Source: an uncultured Clostridia bacterium (GTDB lineage: Bacteria; Bacillota; Clostridia; Peptostreptococcales; Anaerovoracaceae). Taken from it: a stretch of DNA of 64,000 nucleotides. The translations under genes and the position numbers were made by a program. Below are positions 51,725 through 62,771 of the stretch, piece by piece (the first letter of the stretch is position 1; each line of letters starts with the position of its first letter). The notes beneath the pieces were generated by a model. That model had not been told where the DNA came from, did not search any database, and worked only from the letters and a program-made list of their open reading frames with translations. The stretch lies in contig CAKQOW010000001.1 in the NCBI GenBank assembly GCA_934256595.1, positions 1 through 64,000 on the forward strand. Direction: 5' to 3'.

Positions 51725-54196
51725 ATGAACGAAAGATATAATTTCAGAGAAATAGAAAAGAAATGGCAGAAATACTGGGCTGACAACAATACTTTCAAAA
51801 TGGAAGAAAAGCCGGATATGGAAAAGTACTATGTACTTGAAATGTTCCCTTATCCGTCAGGAAAGCTTCATATGGGTCATGTAAGAAACTATTCAATAGG
51901 TGACGTTGTTGCAAGATTTAAGAATATGCAGGGCTATAACGTGCTTCACCCTATGGGCTTTGACTCTTTCGGACTTCCTGCAGAGAATGCGGCAATCAAG
52001 CACGGAGTTGCGCCGGATATCTGGACATGGGACAATATACACGAAATGGAGGAGCAGCTTTCAGAGCTGGGTCTTTCTTATGACTGGGACAGAGAAGTAT
52101 GTACCTGTCACCCTGATTACTATAAATGGATGCAGTGGATTTTCATTCAGTTCTACAAAAAAGGACTGGCATACAAAAAAGAAAATCCTGTAAACTGGTG
52201 TCCTGACTGCCAGACAGTTCTGGCAAACGAACAGGTTGTTGACGGCGTATGCGAAAGATGCGGAGCGCCTGTAGGCAAGAAAAACCTTTCACAGTGGTAC
52301 TTCAAGATTACAGATTACGCTGAAAGACTTCTCAAGAACCTGGATACACTTGACGGCTGGCCAAACAAGGTTAAGATTATGCAGAAAAACTGGATAGGCA
52401 AATCCGTAGGCGCAGAGGTTGACTTTGCAATTAAAGACGACGAAAGAAAGCTCAAGATATTCACAACAAGAGTTGATACACTCTTTGGTGTAACATATAT
52501 GGTACTTGCACCTGAGCATCCGTATGTAAACAGCCTTGTTGAAGGCACAGAATACGAGCAGGCTGTAAAGGAATATATCGACAGATGCCAGCATATGAGC
52601 GACATCGAGAGAACATCAACCAGCAATGAAAAAACAGGCGTATTCATAGGCAAATATGCAATCAATCCTGTAAACGGCAAGGAAGTTCCGATCTACATTT
52701 CAGACTATGTACTGATGGGATACGGTACAGGAGCTATTATGGCCGTACCTGCTCACGATGAGAGAGACTTTGACTTTGCAACTAAATTCGGTCTTGATAT
52801 CATACCTGTAGTAGATCCGGGAAATCCTGATATAGATGTAAACAACCTCAAGGAAGCCTTTGTTGCTGAGGGTACTATGATAAATTCCGGCAAATTCGAC
52901 GGAATGAACAACCGCGAAGCTATCAAAAAGGTTATCGAATGGGTTGAAGAAGAGGGCATAGGCAAGGCTACCGTAAACTACAGATTAAGAGACTGGCTTA
53001 TTTCAAGACAGAGATACTGGGGTACTCCTATACCTATGATTCACTGCGAGCACTGCGGCTGGGTTCCTGAAAAGGAAGAAAATCTGCCGGTACTGCTGCC
53101 TACAGACATTGAATTTACAGGCAAGGGCGAATCTCCGATAGCAACAAGCAAAACCTTTGTTGATACAGTATGTCCTGTATGCGGAGCGCCTGCAAAGAGA
53201 GAAATCGACACTATGGATACATTCCTGGATTCATCGTGGTATTTCCTCAGATACTGCGATCCTAAGAATGAAAACGAAGTATTTGATAAAGAAAAAGTGA
53301 AATACTGGATGAATGTTGACCAGTATATAGGTGGAGTAGAGCACGCTATTTTACACCTGATGTACGCAAGATTTTTCCAGATGGCTTTATATGATTTAGG
53401 TCTTGTAACAGATGAAGAACCGTTCAAGAACCTGCTTACACAGGGTATGGTAAACAAAGACGGCAAGAAGATGAGTAAATCTTTAGGAAACGTAGTAAGT
53501 CCTGCCGAAATACTTGAAAAATACGGAGCAGATACAGCACGTCTGTTTATACTGTTCGCAGCGCCTCCTGAAAAGGAACTCGACTGGTCGGATGCCGGTG
53601 TTGAGGGCAGCTTCAGATTTTTAAACAGAGTATACAGACTTGTATATGAAACTGTTCAGAAATACGGCTTCAAGACTACAGACTTTGAAATCAGAAACGA
53701 TAACGACAAGCAGCTTAACTATATGGCAAACTATGCGGTTAAGAAAGTTTCAGATGATGCCGGCGGAAGATTCCAGTTCAATACGGCAATAAGTACAATT
53801 ATGGAATTTGTAAACGAGCTTTACCGTTACAAGGAGCTTCCTGATGTAAATGAGGGCCTTATTAATGCCTGCATAGAAAAGCTGGTACTCATTCTTTCAC
53901 CGTTTACACCTCACGTATGCGAGGAAATGTGGGAGTATCTGGGACACACAGGTTCATTATATAACGTCGGCTGGCCTGCTTACGATGAAAGCGCGCTTGT
54001 TAAAGACAGCGTTGAAATAGTAATTCAGATTAACGGCAAGGTTAAGGAAAAAATGAGCGTTGCCAGCGGACTTGGCAGAGATGAGCTTCAGAAGACTGTT
54101 ATGGAAAGCGAAGCTGCAGTAAGAGCAGTGGACGGCAGAAATATTGTAAAAGTAATTGCAGTACCTGACAAACTGGTAAATATCGTTGTTAAATAA
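51725..54196 (+). CDS. leuS: Leucyl-tRNA synthetase
   Basis: An 823-residue class I synthetase. HIGH motif is HMGH (in [16 protein letters not shown]), and KMSKS is present in full ([11 protein letters not shown], near 580). The CP1 editing domain (about 220-400) contains the [11 protein letters not shown] editing site, and there are zinc-knuckle-like cysteines (CPDC...CERCG and CEHCG...CPVCG). Normal length. CGGAGG precedes the ATG. Confidence 0.97.
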   Translation: MNERYNFREIEKKWQKYWADNNTFKMEEKPDMEKYYVLEMFPYPSGKLHMGHVRNYSIGDVVARFKNMQGYNVLHPMGFDSFGLPAENAAIKHGVAPDIWTWDNIHEMEEQLSELGLSYDWDREVCTCHPDYYKWMQWIFIQFYKKGLAYKKENPVNWCPDCQTVLANEQVVDGVCERCGAPVGKKNLSQWYFKITDYAERLLKNLDTLDGWPNKVKIMQKNWIGKSVGAEVDFAIKDDERKLKIFTTRVDTLFGVTYMVLAPEHPYVNSLVEGTEYEQAVKEYIDRCQHMSDIERTSTSNEKTGVFIGKYAINPVNGKEVPIYISDYVLMGYGTGAIMAVPAHDERDFDFATKFGLDIIPVVDPGNPDIDVNNLKEAFVAEGTMINSGKFDGMNNREAIKKVIEWVEEEGIGKATVNYRLRDWLISRQRYWGTPIPMIHCEHCGWVPEKEENLPVLLPTDIEFTGKGESPIATSKTFVDTVCPVCGAPAKREIDTMDTFLDSSWYFLRYCDPKNENEVFDKEKVKYWMNVDQYIGGVEHAILHLMYARFFQMALYDLGLVTDEEPFKNLLTQGMVNKDGKKMSKSLGNVVSPAEILEKYGADTARLFILFAAPPEKELDWSDAGVEGSFRFLNRVYRLVYETVQKYGFKTTDFEIRNDNDKQLNYMANYAVKKVSDDAGGRFQFNTAISTIMEFVNELYRYKELPDVNEGLINACIEKLVLILSPFTPHVCEEMWEYLGHTGSLYNVGWPAYDESALVKDSVEIVIQINGKVKEKMSVASGLGRDELQKTVMESEAAVRAVDGRNIVKVIAVPDKLVNIVVK

Positions 54197-54230
54197 TGGC
54201 CATCTGAAGATATAGATGGAGAGATAATTT

Positions 54231-55907
54231 ATGAAACAAAACACAAATAAAAAGGAAAGTCAGGGCCTCAAGGTTATCCCCATAGGCGGGCTTAACGGTA
54301 TAGGCAAGAATATGACGCTTCTGGAATATCAGGATCAGATACTTGTCATAGACTGCGGCATGACTTTCCCTGAAGATGAGATGTACGGTATAGATATTGT
54401 GCTTCCGGATTTTTCTTATCTGCAGACTGCGGGCAAGAAGATAAAAGGTGTGATTTTAACACACGGACACGAGGACCATATCGGAGCAATACCGTATTTT
54501 CTCAAGGTGATTAATGCACCTATATACGGAACAAGACTTACACTTGGTCTTGTCAAAAGCAAACTTGAAGAACACGGCCTCAAGGCCAGACTTAATACAA
54601 TCAAACCCGGTGACAAATTCAAGCTGGGACCCTTTGGAGTTGAAACCATAAGGACAACTCATTCCATTGCAGATGCAGTATGCTTCTGCATAGATACTCC
54701 TGCGGGCAGGATATTCCATACGGGAGATTTCAAAATAGACTATACTCCTGTAGACGGCGAGCCGATAAACTTTACGAAACTTGCCGAAATAGGGGCCAAG
54801 GGTGTAACGCTGATGATGGCGGACAGCACCAATGCTTTAAGACCGGGATTTACAGCTTCCGAAAAGGTTGTAGGTGAAACCCTTGCAAACATATTTGAAG
54901 ATGTAAACCAGAGAATTATAATTGCGACATTTTCGTCAAACGTGCACAGGGTGCAGAAGATAATAGACAATGCAGTCAAATGCAAAAGGAAAGTCGCTAT
55001 TTCAGGCAGAAGTATGGAAAATGTGGTTAAAATAGCCATGGAACTTGGGTATCTGTCGGTGCCTGCGGGTACTCTTGTGGATATCAAAAAGATAAACACG
55101 ATACCTGACAGGCAGCTTCTGATTATAACTACGGGAAGTCAGGGAGAGCCGATGTCCGCTCTTTCAAGAATGGCTTCAAATGATCACAAGTCGGTACAGA
55201 TTAAAAAAGGTGACGTAGTAATATTATCGTCAACTCCTGTTCCCGGCAATGAAAAAATGGTATCCAATGTAGTAAACAAGCTTATCGAAAAGGAAGCGAC
55301 CGTAATCTACTCGGATATTGCAGACACTCACGTTTCAGGTCACGCCTGTGAGGAGGAGCTCAAGATAATGCACTCGCTTATCAAGCCTAAGTTCTTTATG
55401 CCTGTTCACGGCGAGGCAAGACATTTAATGGCTCACAAGGAAATCGCCAAAAATCTGGGAATGAAAAACAATTCTATTTTCATTCTTGAAAACGGACAGA
55501 TTTTAAATCTTACAAGAAGACGCGCCGAGATTTCAAAGGAAACAGTTCCGGCGGAGGATATTCTCGTAGACGGTCTCGGTGTGGGAGATGTAGGCAATAT
55601 AGTATTGAGAGACAGAAGACTGCTGTCCGAGTCCGGCCTTATAATTGTGGTGGCTGCCATAGACAAGGAGCGCAATGTGATATCGGGACCTGATATCATC
55701 TCAAGAGGCTTTGTATATGTCAGAGAAAACGAGGACCTTATTGAAAATGCGCGCTGCATAGTTGACAGAACGCTTCAGAACTGCTGCAGCAGAAACATAA
55801 GGGACTGGAATGCGATGAAATCAATGGTAAGAGATTCGCTTCGCACATTTATATACGAAAAAACAAAGAGAAGTCCGGTGATACTGCCGATATTCTTAGA
55901 AGTATAA
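54231..55907 (+). CDS. rnj: Ribonuclease J
   Basis: A 558-residue beta-CASP metallo-beta-lactamase ribonuclease with endo- and 5'-exonuclease activity in mRNA decay and rRNA processing. Motifs: PIGGLNGIGKNMTLLEY, metal site LTHGHEDHIGAIPYF, FHTGDFKIDYTPVDG, beta-CASP region with TGSQGEPMSALSRMA, and FMPVHGEARHLMAHKEIA. GLGVGDVGNIVLRDR opens the C-terminal domain. Next to ylbF, a gene tied to RNase Y function in Bacillus, so this may be an RNA-turnover pair. Confidence 0.94.
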   Translation: MKQNTNKKESQGLKVIPIGGLNGIGKNMTLLEYQDQILVIDCGMTFPEDEMYGIDIVLPDFSYLQTAGKKIKGVILTHGHEDHIGAIPYFLKVINAPIYGTRLTLGLVKSKLEEHGLKARLNTIKPGDKFKLGPFGVETIRTTHSIADAVCFCIDTPAGRIFHTGDFKIDYTPVDGEPINFTKLAEIGAKGVTLMMADSTNALRPGFTASEKVVGETLANIFEDVNQRIIIATFSSNVHRVQKIIDNAVKCKRKVAISGRSMENVVKIAMELGYLSVPAGTLVDIKKINTIPDRQLLIITTGSQGEPMSALSRMASNDHKSVQIKKGDVVILSSTPVPGNEKMVSNVVNKLIEKEATVIYSDIADTHVSGHACEEELKIMHSLIKPKFFMPVHGEARHLMAHKEIAKNLGMKNNSIFILENGQILNLTRRRAEISKETVPAEDILVDGLGVGDVGNIVLRDRRLLSESGLIIVVAAIDKERNVISGPDIISRGFVYVRENEDLIENARCIVDRTLQNCCSRNIRDWNAMKSMVRDSLRTFIYEKTKRSPVILPIFLEV

Positions 55908-55926
55908 TTACGAAAGGAGTTATTTT

Positions 55927-56283
55927 ATGAACGTTTACGATCAGGCTCACACTCTGGCAAAGGCCATAAAGGAATGTGAAGAATACAAACAGTATATGAA
56001 CGCAAAAAATATGATTGCGCAGAACCCTGACCTTGACAAGATGATACAGGATTTTCAGGCAAAGCAGCTTGAAATGCAGGCAAAGCAGATTGCAGGAGAG
56101 GAAATGGACGCAGAGGCCCTTGCTAAAATGCAGGAGCTTATGGGTATTATGATGCAGGACCCTGCCGCTGCACAGTATATACAGTGTGAAATGAGATTTG
56201 CGCTGATGATGCAGGATGTTTATCAGATATTAAACGAAACTATGGTACCTGCCGGCAGCGGAAACAGCCAGGGTGCAAACTAG
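55927..56283 (+). CDS. YlbF family regulator
   Basis: A 118-residue mostly helical protein of the YlbF/YmcA family (DQAHTLAKAIKECEEYKQY, NPDLDKMIQDFQAKQLEMQ). In B. subtilis the YlbF-YmcA-YaaT complex tunes RNase Y and so competence, biofilm and sporulation. Here it lies 19 bases after RNase J. AAAGGAG precedes the ATG. Confidence 0.82.
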   Translation: MNVYDQAHTLAKAIKECEEYKQYMNAKNMIAQNPDLDKMIQDFQAKQLEMQAKQIAGEEMDAEALAKMQELMGIMMQDPAAAQYIQCEMRFALMMQDVYQILNETMVPAGSGNSQGAN

Positions 56284-56286
56284 TAC

Positions 56287-56314
56287 TTGCAAGAACTGGT
56301 ATATTTGATATAAT
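56287..56314 (+). promoter_or_regulatory. Promoter of efp
   Basis: TTGCAA (56287-56292) and TATAAT (56309-56314) with a 16-base spacer. GTACTTGC (56283-56290) and GCAAGTAC (56346-56353) form an inverted repeat around the start region. Confidence 0.6.
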
Positions 56315-56385
56315 AGTAGTTAATATGAGAGATTGATTTGACTTGGCAAGTACCGGGTTAGGTCTGAAAGAATGGAGAGATATTT

Positions 56386-56949
56386 ATGATTTATGCAAGC
56401 GATTTTAGAAAAGGTATTACATTTGAAATTAACGGTGAACCTCACGTGGTTTTAGATTTCCAGCACGTTAAGCCTGGCAAGGGTGCTGCATTTGTAAGAA
56501 CAAAATACAAAAACATACTTACAGGAGCTACAAGAGAAGAAGCTTTCAATCCTGATGACAAATTCCCTAAGGCTCACATAGAAACAAAGGTTATGCAGTA
56601 TCTCTACAATGACGGTGAGCTTTACTACTTCATGGACCCTGAAACTTACGATCAGGTTCCTCTTATGGCAGAGCAGGTTGAAGATGCTATGAAGTACCTC
56701 AGAGAAAATGATGAAGCAACTATCAAATTCTACAAGGGCAATGCGTTTATGGTTGAAGCTCCAAACTTTGTAGACCTTAAGGTTATCGAAACAGAGCCGG
56801 GAGTTAAGGGCAACACTGCTACAAACGTTACAAAGGCTGCAGTAGTTGAAACAGGCGCTACTATTCACGTTCCTATCTTCATCGAAGAGGGCGAAGTTAT
56901 TCAGATTGACACAAGAACCGGTGAATACTTAGGAAGATCAAAGAAATAA
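56386..56949 (+). CDS. efp: Translation elongation factor P
   Basis: A 187-residue factor that rescues ribosomes at polyproline. The N-terminal KOW-like domain has [35 protein letters not shown] (here read in parts), with the tip Lys in KPGKGAAF being the usual modification site. The signature near the end is [31 protein letters not shown], also complete. Close to spoIIIAA, as in many spore formers. A hairpin GGGGCGTAA/TTTACGTCCC at about 56967-56988 follows and may terminate. Confidence 0.96.
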   Translation: MIYASDFRKGITFEINGEPHVVLDFQHVKPGKGAAFVRTKYKNILTGATREEAFNPDDKFPKAHIETKVMQYLYNDGELYYFMDPETYDQVPLMAEQVEDAMKYLRENDEATIKFYKGNAFMVEAPNFVDLKVIETEPGVKGNTATNVTKAAVVETGATIHVPIFIEEGEVIQIDTRTGEYLGRSKK

Positions 56950-57021
56950 AGACAGGAAATTTCAAACGGGGCGTAAATTTTACGTCCCTTTCCAAATATA
57001 TGGCAAAACAGAGGGATATAT

Positions 57022-58065
57022 ATGAAGAAAATAATAATCGCAGCTATAGTCGCAGCAGCAGTTATAATTGCAGTTATGTTAATTGTACTTATATCAGGGG
57101 GACGTCCTGTTGACAAAACTTCCGAGGATATTGTAGTAACTACAATTCCTGAGGGCAGCGGGACAATACAGATAGCCGCCGTACTTGAAGAAAACAGCCT
57201 TATCGAAAAACCGGGCGTGTTCAGAGTGCTTTCAAAGCTTTACGGCTATGACGGCACATACAAGGCGGGCACCTACGGTCTGTCACAGTCTATGAGTATG
57301 AAGCAGATGATGCAAATGATAAGTGAAGGAGATACAATATCGCACAATTTCACTGTTATAGAGGGGCAGACTGTCGAAAAGATAGCAAAAAATCTCGATG
57401 AAGCGGGTATAATTTCATACGATGAATTTATGCACGAAGCGCAGTACGGAGATTTCAGCACCTATGATTTTCTTGCAGGCAACGAACGCTCCATGTACAG
57501 ACTTGAGGGCTTTCTGTATCCTGACACATATTCATTTGAAGAAGGGACAGATGCCAGAACAATAATCACTATGATGCTTGATCATTTCAAAGAAATGGTT
57601 ACGGCTGACATAGTAGAGCAGGCTAAGGCCTCGGGACATTCGCTCCGAGATATAGTTATAGCAGCCTCGATTATAGAGAGGGAGGCAGGAATACCTGAGG
57701 ATATGCCTCTTGTATCAAGCGTAATATACAACAGGCTTGACAAGGGCATGGCACTGCAGATGGACTCAGTCGTATCATATATATTACAGGAAGACAAGGT
57801 TAATCTTACCTATGCGGATATAGCAGTGGAGTCAGACTATAACCCTTATAAAAATACAGGACTTCCGCCGGGACCTATATGCAGTCCGGGAATAAATGCG
57901 ATCAAAGCAGCGATATCCCCTGCAAAGACTGATTACCTATACTTTGTAGTAAGCGAGAAGCTTGACGGAAGCGCAGCCTTTTCAAGCGATTACAATCAGT
58001 TCCTAAAGGACAAGGACGCTTATTACAAAGCCTACCAGAAAGCAGAAGCAGAAAAGGAAAACTAA
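57022..58065 (+). CDS. mltG: Endolytic murein transglycosylase MltG
   Basis: A 347-residue membrane-anchored enzyme that cuts nascent glycan strands. One N-terminal membrane helix (IIAAIVAAAVIIAVMLIVLIS, about 4-25), a LysM-like domain, then the YceG catalytic domain. The catalytic Glu is in IAASIIEREAGIPEDM (near 218), and the sequence continues VSSVIYNRL, LQMDSV and NPYKNTGLPPGPICSPG. Full length. GAGGGAT precedes the ATG. Confidence 0.94.
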   Translation: MKKIIIAAIVAAAVIIAVMLIVLISGGRPVDKTSEDIVVTTIPEGSGTIQIAAVLEENSLIEKPGVFRVLSKLYGYDGTYKAGTYGLSQSMSMKQMMQMISEGDTISHNFTVIEGQTVEKIAKNLDEAGIISYDEFMHEAQYGDFSTYDFLAGNERSMYRLEGFLYPDTYSFEEGTDARTIITMMLDHFKEMVTADIVEQAKASGHSLRDIVIAASIIEREAGIPEDMPLVSSVIYNRLDKGMALQMDSVVSYILQEDKVNLTYADIAVESDYNPYKNTGLPPGPICSPGINAIKAAISPAKTDYLYFVVSEKLDGSAAFSSDYNQFLKDKDAYYKAYQKAEAEKEN

Positions 58066-58071
58066 ACGCAT

Positions 58072-58722
58072 ATGAGCAATTACAGAAACATAATCAACCC
58101 AGAGGTTGTTGAATATATCACATCGTTTTACAGACCGGTAAATGATGAATTCGGCAGGTTCAGAGCAGAGGCGGAGGCAGACAGAGTCCCTATAATACTT
58201 CCGGACACAGAGTCCCTCATATTAAATCTGCTCAGAATTATGAGACCTCAGAGAATACTTGAAATAGGCACTGCCATAGGCTATTCGGCAAGCTGCTTTG
58301 CCGCCGTATGTGATGCGGATATTACAACCGTTGAGGTCAAAGAGGAAACAGCCCGCATTGCAAGAGCAAACATTGACAGGTTTGGATTTTCAGAGCGTAT
58401 AGAGGTGCTTTGCGGCGACGGAGAGGAAATTGTAAACAATCTCGATATGCAATATGATTTCGTCTTTATAGACGCCGCCAAGAGCCATTACAGGCGTTTC
58501 TGGGACGCAGCCCTAAAGCACTGCACAAAAGGCGCGGTTATAGTTTCAGATAATGTGCTTTTCAAGGCCCGTGTGGTTTCGGACAAGTATGATGAAACAG
58601 GCAAATACAAAACCAACATCAGAAGAATGAGAGAGTTTGTAGAGTATATAACCGGTGTTGATTATGCAGACACAGCACTTCTTCCCGTAGGGGACGGAAT
58701 TGCGATAAGTATACTAAAATAG
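58072..58722 (+). CDS. SAM-dependent O-methyltransferase (YrrM-like)
   Basis: A 216-residue class I methyltransferase of the O-methyltransferase 3 (COMT-like) family. The SAM site is ILEIGTAIGYSASCFA (near residue 65), and DFVFIDAAKSHY carries the metal-linked Asp. In B. subtilis the related yrrM sits beside mltG and U32 peptidase genes, as here; it may modify tRNA 5-hydroxyuridine (TrmR) in that organism. Assignment to TrmR is by context. Confidence 0.85.
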   Translation: MSNYRNIINPEVVEYITSFYRPVNDEFGRFRAEAEADRVPIILPDTESLILNLLRIMRPQRILEIGTAIGYSASCFAAVCDADITTVEVKEETARIARANIDRFGFSERIEVLCGDGEEIVNNLDMQYDFVFIDAAKSHYRRFWDAALKHCTKGAVIVSDNVLFKARVVSDKYDETGKYKTNIRRMREFVEYITGVDYADTALLPVGDGIAISILK

Positions 58723-58742
58723 AAAGAGTCATTAACTTTATT

Positions 58743-59966
58743 ATGAAAAAAATAGAATTACTAGCTCCTGCGGGAGATTTGGAAAAATTAAGATTTGCAG
58801 TTGATTACGGCGCAGATGCTGTATATTTCGGCGGTGAAATGTTCAGCCTCAGAGCAGGGGCAGGAAATCTGTCAATAGATGAAATCAAAGAAGGTGTGGC
58901 ATACTGCCACAAGAACAATGCAAAGGCATATCTTGCGCTTAATATTTATGCGCACAACGAGGATATCGAGCCTTTGAGAGAATACCTGAACAAGATAAGG
59001 GATATTGATATAGATGCGTTTATCGTATCAGATCCCGGTGTAATAGAAATTCTCAAAGAGATAATACCAAAGGCGGAGCTTCATTTAAGCACGCAGGCAA
59101 ATACCACCAACTACGCCACTGCGCGCTTCTGGTACCGGCAGGGGGTCAAGAGAGTGGTTCTTGCAAGAGAGCTTACTTTCAAAGAAATTATAGAGATGAG
59201 AAAAAACATACCTGCAGGTATGGATATTGAGGCTTTCGTACAGGGAGCAATGTGCATATCCTATTCGGGAAGATGTCTTCTCAGCAACTATATGATTGAA
59301 CGTGATGCCAACAGAGGACAGTGCGCCCACCCATGCAGATGGAAGTACAGACTTGTTGAAGAAAAACGGCCTGATGAGTTCTATCCTGTGGAAGAGGACG
59401 GCAGAGGCACATATATATTAAATTCCAGAGATTTATGTATGATAGAGCATATCCCTGAGCTGATAGAGGCAGGAGTTTCATCGGCCAAAATCGAGGGACG
59501 TATGAAAAGCATATTCTATGTTGCCAATATAGTAAGAGCTTACAGAAAGGCTATTGACACATATTATGAAAATCCTGCGGAGTATCGGTATAATGATGAG
59601 TGGATGCGCGATCTCAAAATGGCAAGCCACAGGGAGTTTACCACAGGCTTTTATTTTGACAAGCCTACCAACAAGGATCAGAACTACCAGACCAGTGAAT
59701 ACACCAGAGAATACAGCTTTACAGGTATTGTTCTGGAATATGACGAGAATACCGGTATTGCTGTTGTGGAGCAGAGAAACAAGATGAATATCGGAGATGA
59801 GATAGAAGTGTTCGGTCCGGACTGCGATACCTTTGCAATGAAGCTTTCGTATATGCACAATGATGAAGATGAACCAATAGAGTCGGCTCCTCATCCGCAG
59901 CAGATACTGAGAATAAAGTTCCCGAAAAAGGTTAAGAAAAACTATATGCTCTGCAAGAGGAAATAA
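58743..59966 (+). CDS. Peptidase U32 family protein (tRNA hydroxylation TrhP-like)
   Basis: A 407-residue U32 family protein. The signature is EAFVQGAMCISYSGRCLLSNYM, read as EAFVQGAMC then GRCLLSNYM, followed by cysteines in GQCAHPCRWKY. It starts KIELLAPAGDLEKLRFAVDYGADAVYFGG. Homologues YrrN/YrrO (TrhP) act in prephenate-dependent hydroxylation of tRNA U34, so pairing with the neighbouring methyltransferase makes a tRNA-modification role more likely than proteolysis. Function inferred from context. Confidence 0.87.
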   Translation: MKKIELLAPAGDLEKLRFAVDYGADAVYFGGEMFSLRAGAGNLSIDEIKEGVAYCHKNNAKAYLALNIYAHNEDIEPLREYLNKIRDIDIDAFIVSDPGVIEILKEIIPKAELHLSTQANTTNYATARFWYRQGVKRVVLARELTFKEIIEMRKNIPAGMDIEAFVQGAMCISYSGRCLLSNYMIERDANRGQCAHPCRWKYRLVEEKRPDEFYPVEEDGRGTYILNSRDLCMIEHIPELIEAGVSSAKIEGRMKSIFYVANIVRAYRKAIDTYYENPAEYRYNDEWMRDLKMASHREFTTGFYFDKPTNKDQNYQTSEYTREYSFTGIVLEYDENTGIAVVEQRNKMNIGDEIEVFGPDCDTFAMKLSYMHNDEDEPIESAPHPQQILRIKFPKKVKKNYMLCKRK

Positions 59967-60010
59967 GTGAAGATGATATTTATACTCCTTTAAAAAAATG
60001 GAGAAAAGCT

Positions 60011-62731
60011 ATGCGTGAAATTCCTGACAAGTTAATTATATTAAAGGGTAAAGACAAAACGAATGATGTTTCAGATTTTGAATACACAGACGATGAAATA
60101 AAAGTAAGAATAAAGTTTAATGATGGTTCAATATATGAATATAATGCTGCTAATGTTCAAATATATGAAAACAAAAAAGTAACTATCCTTAAAAATAAGA
60201 TTTTGTTTTTAAATGGTTCAGTATTACTTAATGCATATGCGATACAGTCTTTTGGAGAATATGTAAGAATTATTTATGATGATTATACTTTTATGACAGT
60301 AAATGCAGATTATGTAGCTGTTTTAGATAATAAAACTTGTAAAGGCAGAGACAGATTTGACTATTTTAAAGAAATTGCACAAAAAACAGGACTATTTAAA
60401 GACGGAAAAAATATTTTGTTAGAAAATTACAATACTATTAAAACTATTGATAAAAACAGTGTTTTGTTTAAATATCTTGAAAATGGTGAAGTAACAAGTA
60501 TACAAAGGAATAATAAAACAGTTATTTATCCGTTTGGATTTAATTTAAGTCAGAAGCAGGCGGTAGAAAATGCACTAAAGAATCAGATTAGTATTATTGA
60601 GGGGCCGCCGGGTACAGGTAAAACACAGACCATTTTAAATATAATAGCAAATACCGTTATGCAAGGTAATACGGTTGCTGTAATATCTAACAATAATACT
60701 GCAACTAAAAATATATATGAAAAGTTAGAAAAATATAATCTTTCATTTATAGCAGCACAGCTTGGAAATTCTGATAATAAAAAAGATTTTTTAGAAACAC
60801 AGAATATTGAAATTCCAGAGATAGAAGAGTGGAAAAAAGAAACAGAAAAATTAAAAGAAACTGAAGAAGCTTTAGATGCTGCAGAGGTTGAATTTAATCA
60901 GATGCTGGATGTGCAGAATCGTTTGGCAATCTTAAAAGCCAAGTTGGACGAGCTGGAAAGAGAATTCGAACATTACTCTGGTTATATAAACAATGATAAT
61001 GTCGATTTATTAACTGTTAAATTCTTCAAAAAAGTAAAAACAGAAAAAATACTTACTTTTATTACCGAATATGAATATATAACAGAAAATAATATTAATA
61101 TTAGTTTTTTTAAAAAGTTAATATGGCGAATAAATTATGGGATAAAGTCTTTTGATTTTTTAAATGAAGATGCACAGAATATTATTAATTGTTGTGAGAA
61201 TCTATTCTATAATAAACGTATTAATGAAATTAAAAATAATATTACAAAACTGGAAAAGCAATTACAGTCATACGATTTCAGTAATAAAATGAATGATTAT
61301 ACTGCTAAGTCTTTGATGATATTCAAGGGTAATCTTGCAAAAGAATATACAGGTGGCAAACATAAAAGACTTTATGAAAGAAAAGATTTAAAATGGAAGT
61401 CCGAAGCTTTTACAAAAGACTATCCTGTAATATTAAGTACAACATATTCTTTACGCTCTAGTTTAAACAACAGTTTTGTTTATGATTATGTAATTGTTGA
61501 TGAGGCGTCCCAAGTTGATATTGCAACAGGAGTATTAGCTCTTTCTTGTGCCAAAAATGCTGTAATCGTAGGAGATTTAAAACAACTTCCAAATGTAATA
61601 GACTCTGAAACAAGAAATAAAACAACAAATATATTATATAAATATGGAATGCCTGATTTATATAATTATGCAAAGCACAGTTTACTTTCATCTGTTATAA
61701 GTGTTTTTAAAGATGCACCAAAGGTATTACTGAAAGAGCATTATCGTTGCAATCCTGCTATTATCGGATTTTGTAATAAACGGTTTTATAATAATGAATT
61801 AGTTATTATGACTGAAAACAATTCCATATCAGATCCATTAAAAGTTTATCGTACGGTTGCTGGAAATCATGCAAGAAATCATATAAATCAACGACAGATA
61901 GATGTTATTATGCAAGAGGTTTTACCGTCATTAACTACTGGAAATGGTGAAAATATAGGCATTGTAACACCATATCGCAATCAGGCTGACCTTATGAAAA
62001 AAACTTTTGATAAGTTTAATGAAACAATCAAATCTGATACAGTAGATAAGTTTCAAGGTCAGGAACGTACCACAATGATTTTTTCAACAGTAGATAATGA
62101 GATAAGTGATTTCGTTTCGGATCCCAATCGCTTAAATGTAGCTGTTTCTAGAGCAATCAAACAGTTTATAGTGGTAACAGATGGCAATAATAATGATAAC
62201 GTTTCTCCTATCCATGACCTGATAGGATACATAAAGTATTATAATTATGATGTTATTGACAGCAATGTACAATCTATATTTGATAATTTATATAAGGGTT
62301 ATGAAGAGGCAAGAGAGCAAATAATTAAGAAGTATGGTCGTCAATCAGAGTTTGAAAGCGAAAATCTTATGTATAGCCTGATTGAGGAACTGTTAGAAGA
62401 AGATAAATATTCAAAACTGAGTGTTGCAATGCATATACCATTAAAATATTTGATTCGTGATTACTCAAAACTTGAACCAGATGAAATTACTTTTGCTTCA
62501 AATCGGCTAACTCATTTGGATTTTGTTGTTTTTTCAAAATTAAATTATCAGCCATTGCTTGTTATTGAAGTTGATGGTTATGCTTATCATAATGTTAACC
62601 AAAGGCAACAGAAACGAGATAAAATGAAAAATGAAATATTGGAGAAATATGGGATTCCAATTGAGCGTTTTAATACAACAGGAAGTAATGAAAAACAACG
62701 TCTAAAAAATACATTAGATACAATAATCTAA
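60011..62731 (+). CDS. Superfamily 1 (Upf1/DNA2-like) helicase fused to a C-terminal restriction-endonuclease-like domain
   Basis: A 906-residue protein. Residues about 1-170 are beta-rich with two KFNDGSIYEYNAANV-like repeats. The helicase follows: Walker A GPPGTGKTQT (near 198), a long coiled-coil insertion (about 265-430), DEAS box VIVDEASQVD (near 494), HYRCNPAI (575), TVDKFQGQER (677) and NVAVSRA. The C-terminus (about 830-906) reads HLDFVVFSK, VIEVDGYAYHN and QRQQKRDKMKNEILEKYGI, the D...ExD...RD..K pattern of DUF2726/Vsr-like nucleases. The gene is clearly AT-richer than both neighbours and splits housekeeping genes, so it looks acquired. Helicase-nuclease fusions of this group often belong to phage defence; that is inference. 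Confidence 0.88.
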   Translation: MREIPDKLIILKGKDKTNDVSDFEYTDDEIKVRIKFNDGSIYEYNAANVQIYENKKVTILKNKILFLNGSVLLNAYAIQSFGEYVRIIYDDYTFMTVNADYVAVLDNKTCKGRDRFDYFKEIAQKTGLFKDGKNILLENYNTIKTIDKNSVLFKYLENGEVTSIQRNNKTVIYPFGFNLSQKQAVENALKNQISIIEGPPGTGKTQTILNIIANTVMQGNTVAVISNNNTATKNIYEKLEKYNLSFIAAQLGNSDNKKDFLETQNIEIPEIEEWKKETEKLKETEEALDAAEVEFNQMLDVQNRLAILKAKLDELEREFEHYSGYINNDNVDLLTVKFFKKVKTEKILTFITEYEYITENNINISFFKKLIWRINYGIKSFDFLNEDAQNIINCCENLFYNKRINEIKNNITKLEKQLQSYDFSNKMNDYTAKSLMIFKGNLAKEYTGGKHKRLYERKDLKWKSEAFTKDYPVILSTTYSLRSSLNNSFVYDYVIVDEASQVDIATGVLALSCAKNAVIVGDLKQLPNVIDSETRNKTTNILYKYGMPDLYNYAKHSLLSSVISVFKDAPKVLLKEHYRCNPAIIGFCNKRFYNNELVIMTENNSISDPLKVYRTVAGNHARNHINQRQIDVIMQEVLPSLTTGNGENIGIVTPYRNQADLMKKTFDKFNETIKSDTVDKFQGQERTTMIFSTVDNEISDFVSDPNRLNVAVSRAIKQFIVVTDGNNNDNVSPIHDLIGYIKYYNYDVIDSNVQSIFDNLYKGYEEAREQIIKKYGRQSEFESENLMYSLIEELLEEDKYSKLSVAMHIPLKYLIRDYSKLEPDEITFASNRLTHLDFVVFSKLNYQPLLVIEVDGYAYHNVNQRQQKRDKMKNEILEKYGIPIERFNTTGSNEKQRLKNTLDTII

Positions 62732-62771
62732 TTGGTGTATTTATACTAAGTTAAAAAGAAAGGAAATAATT

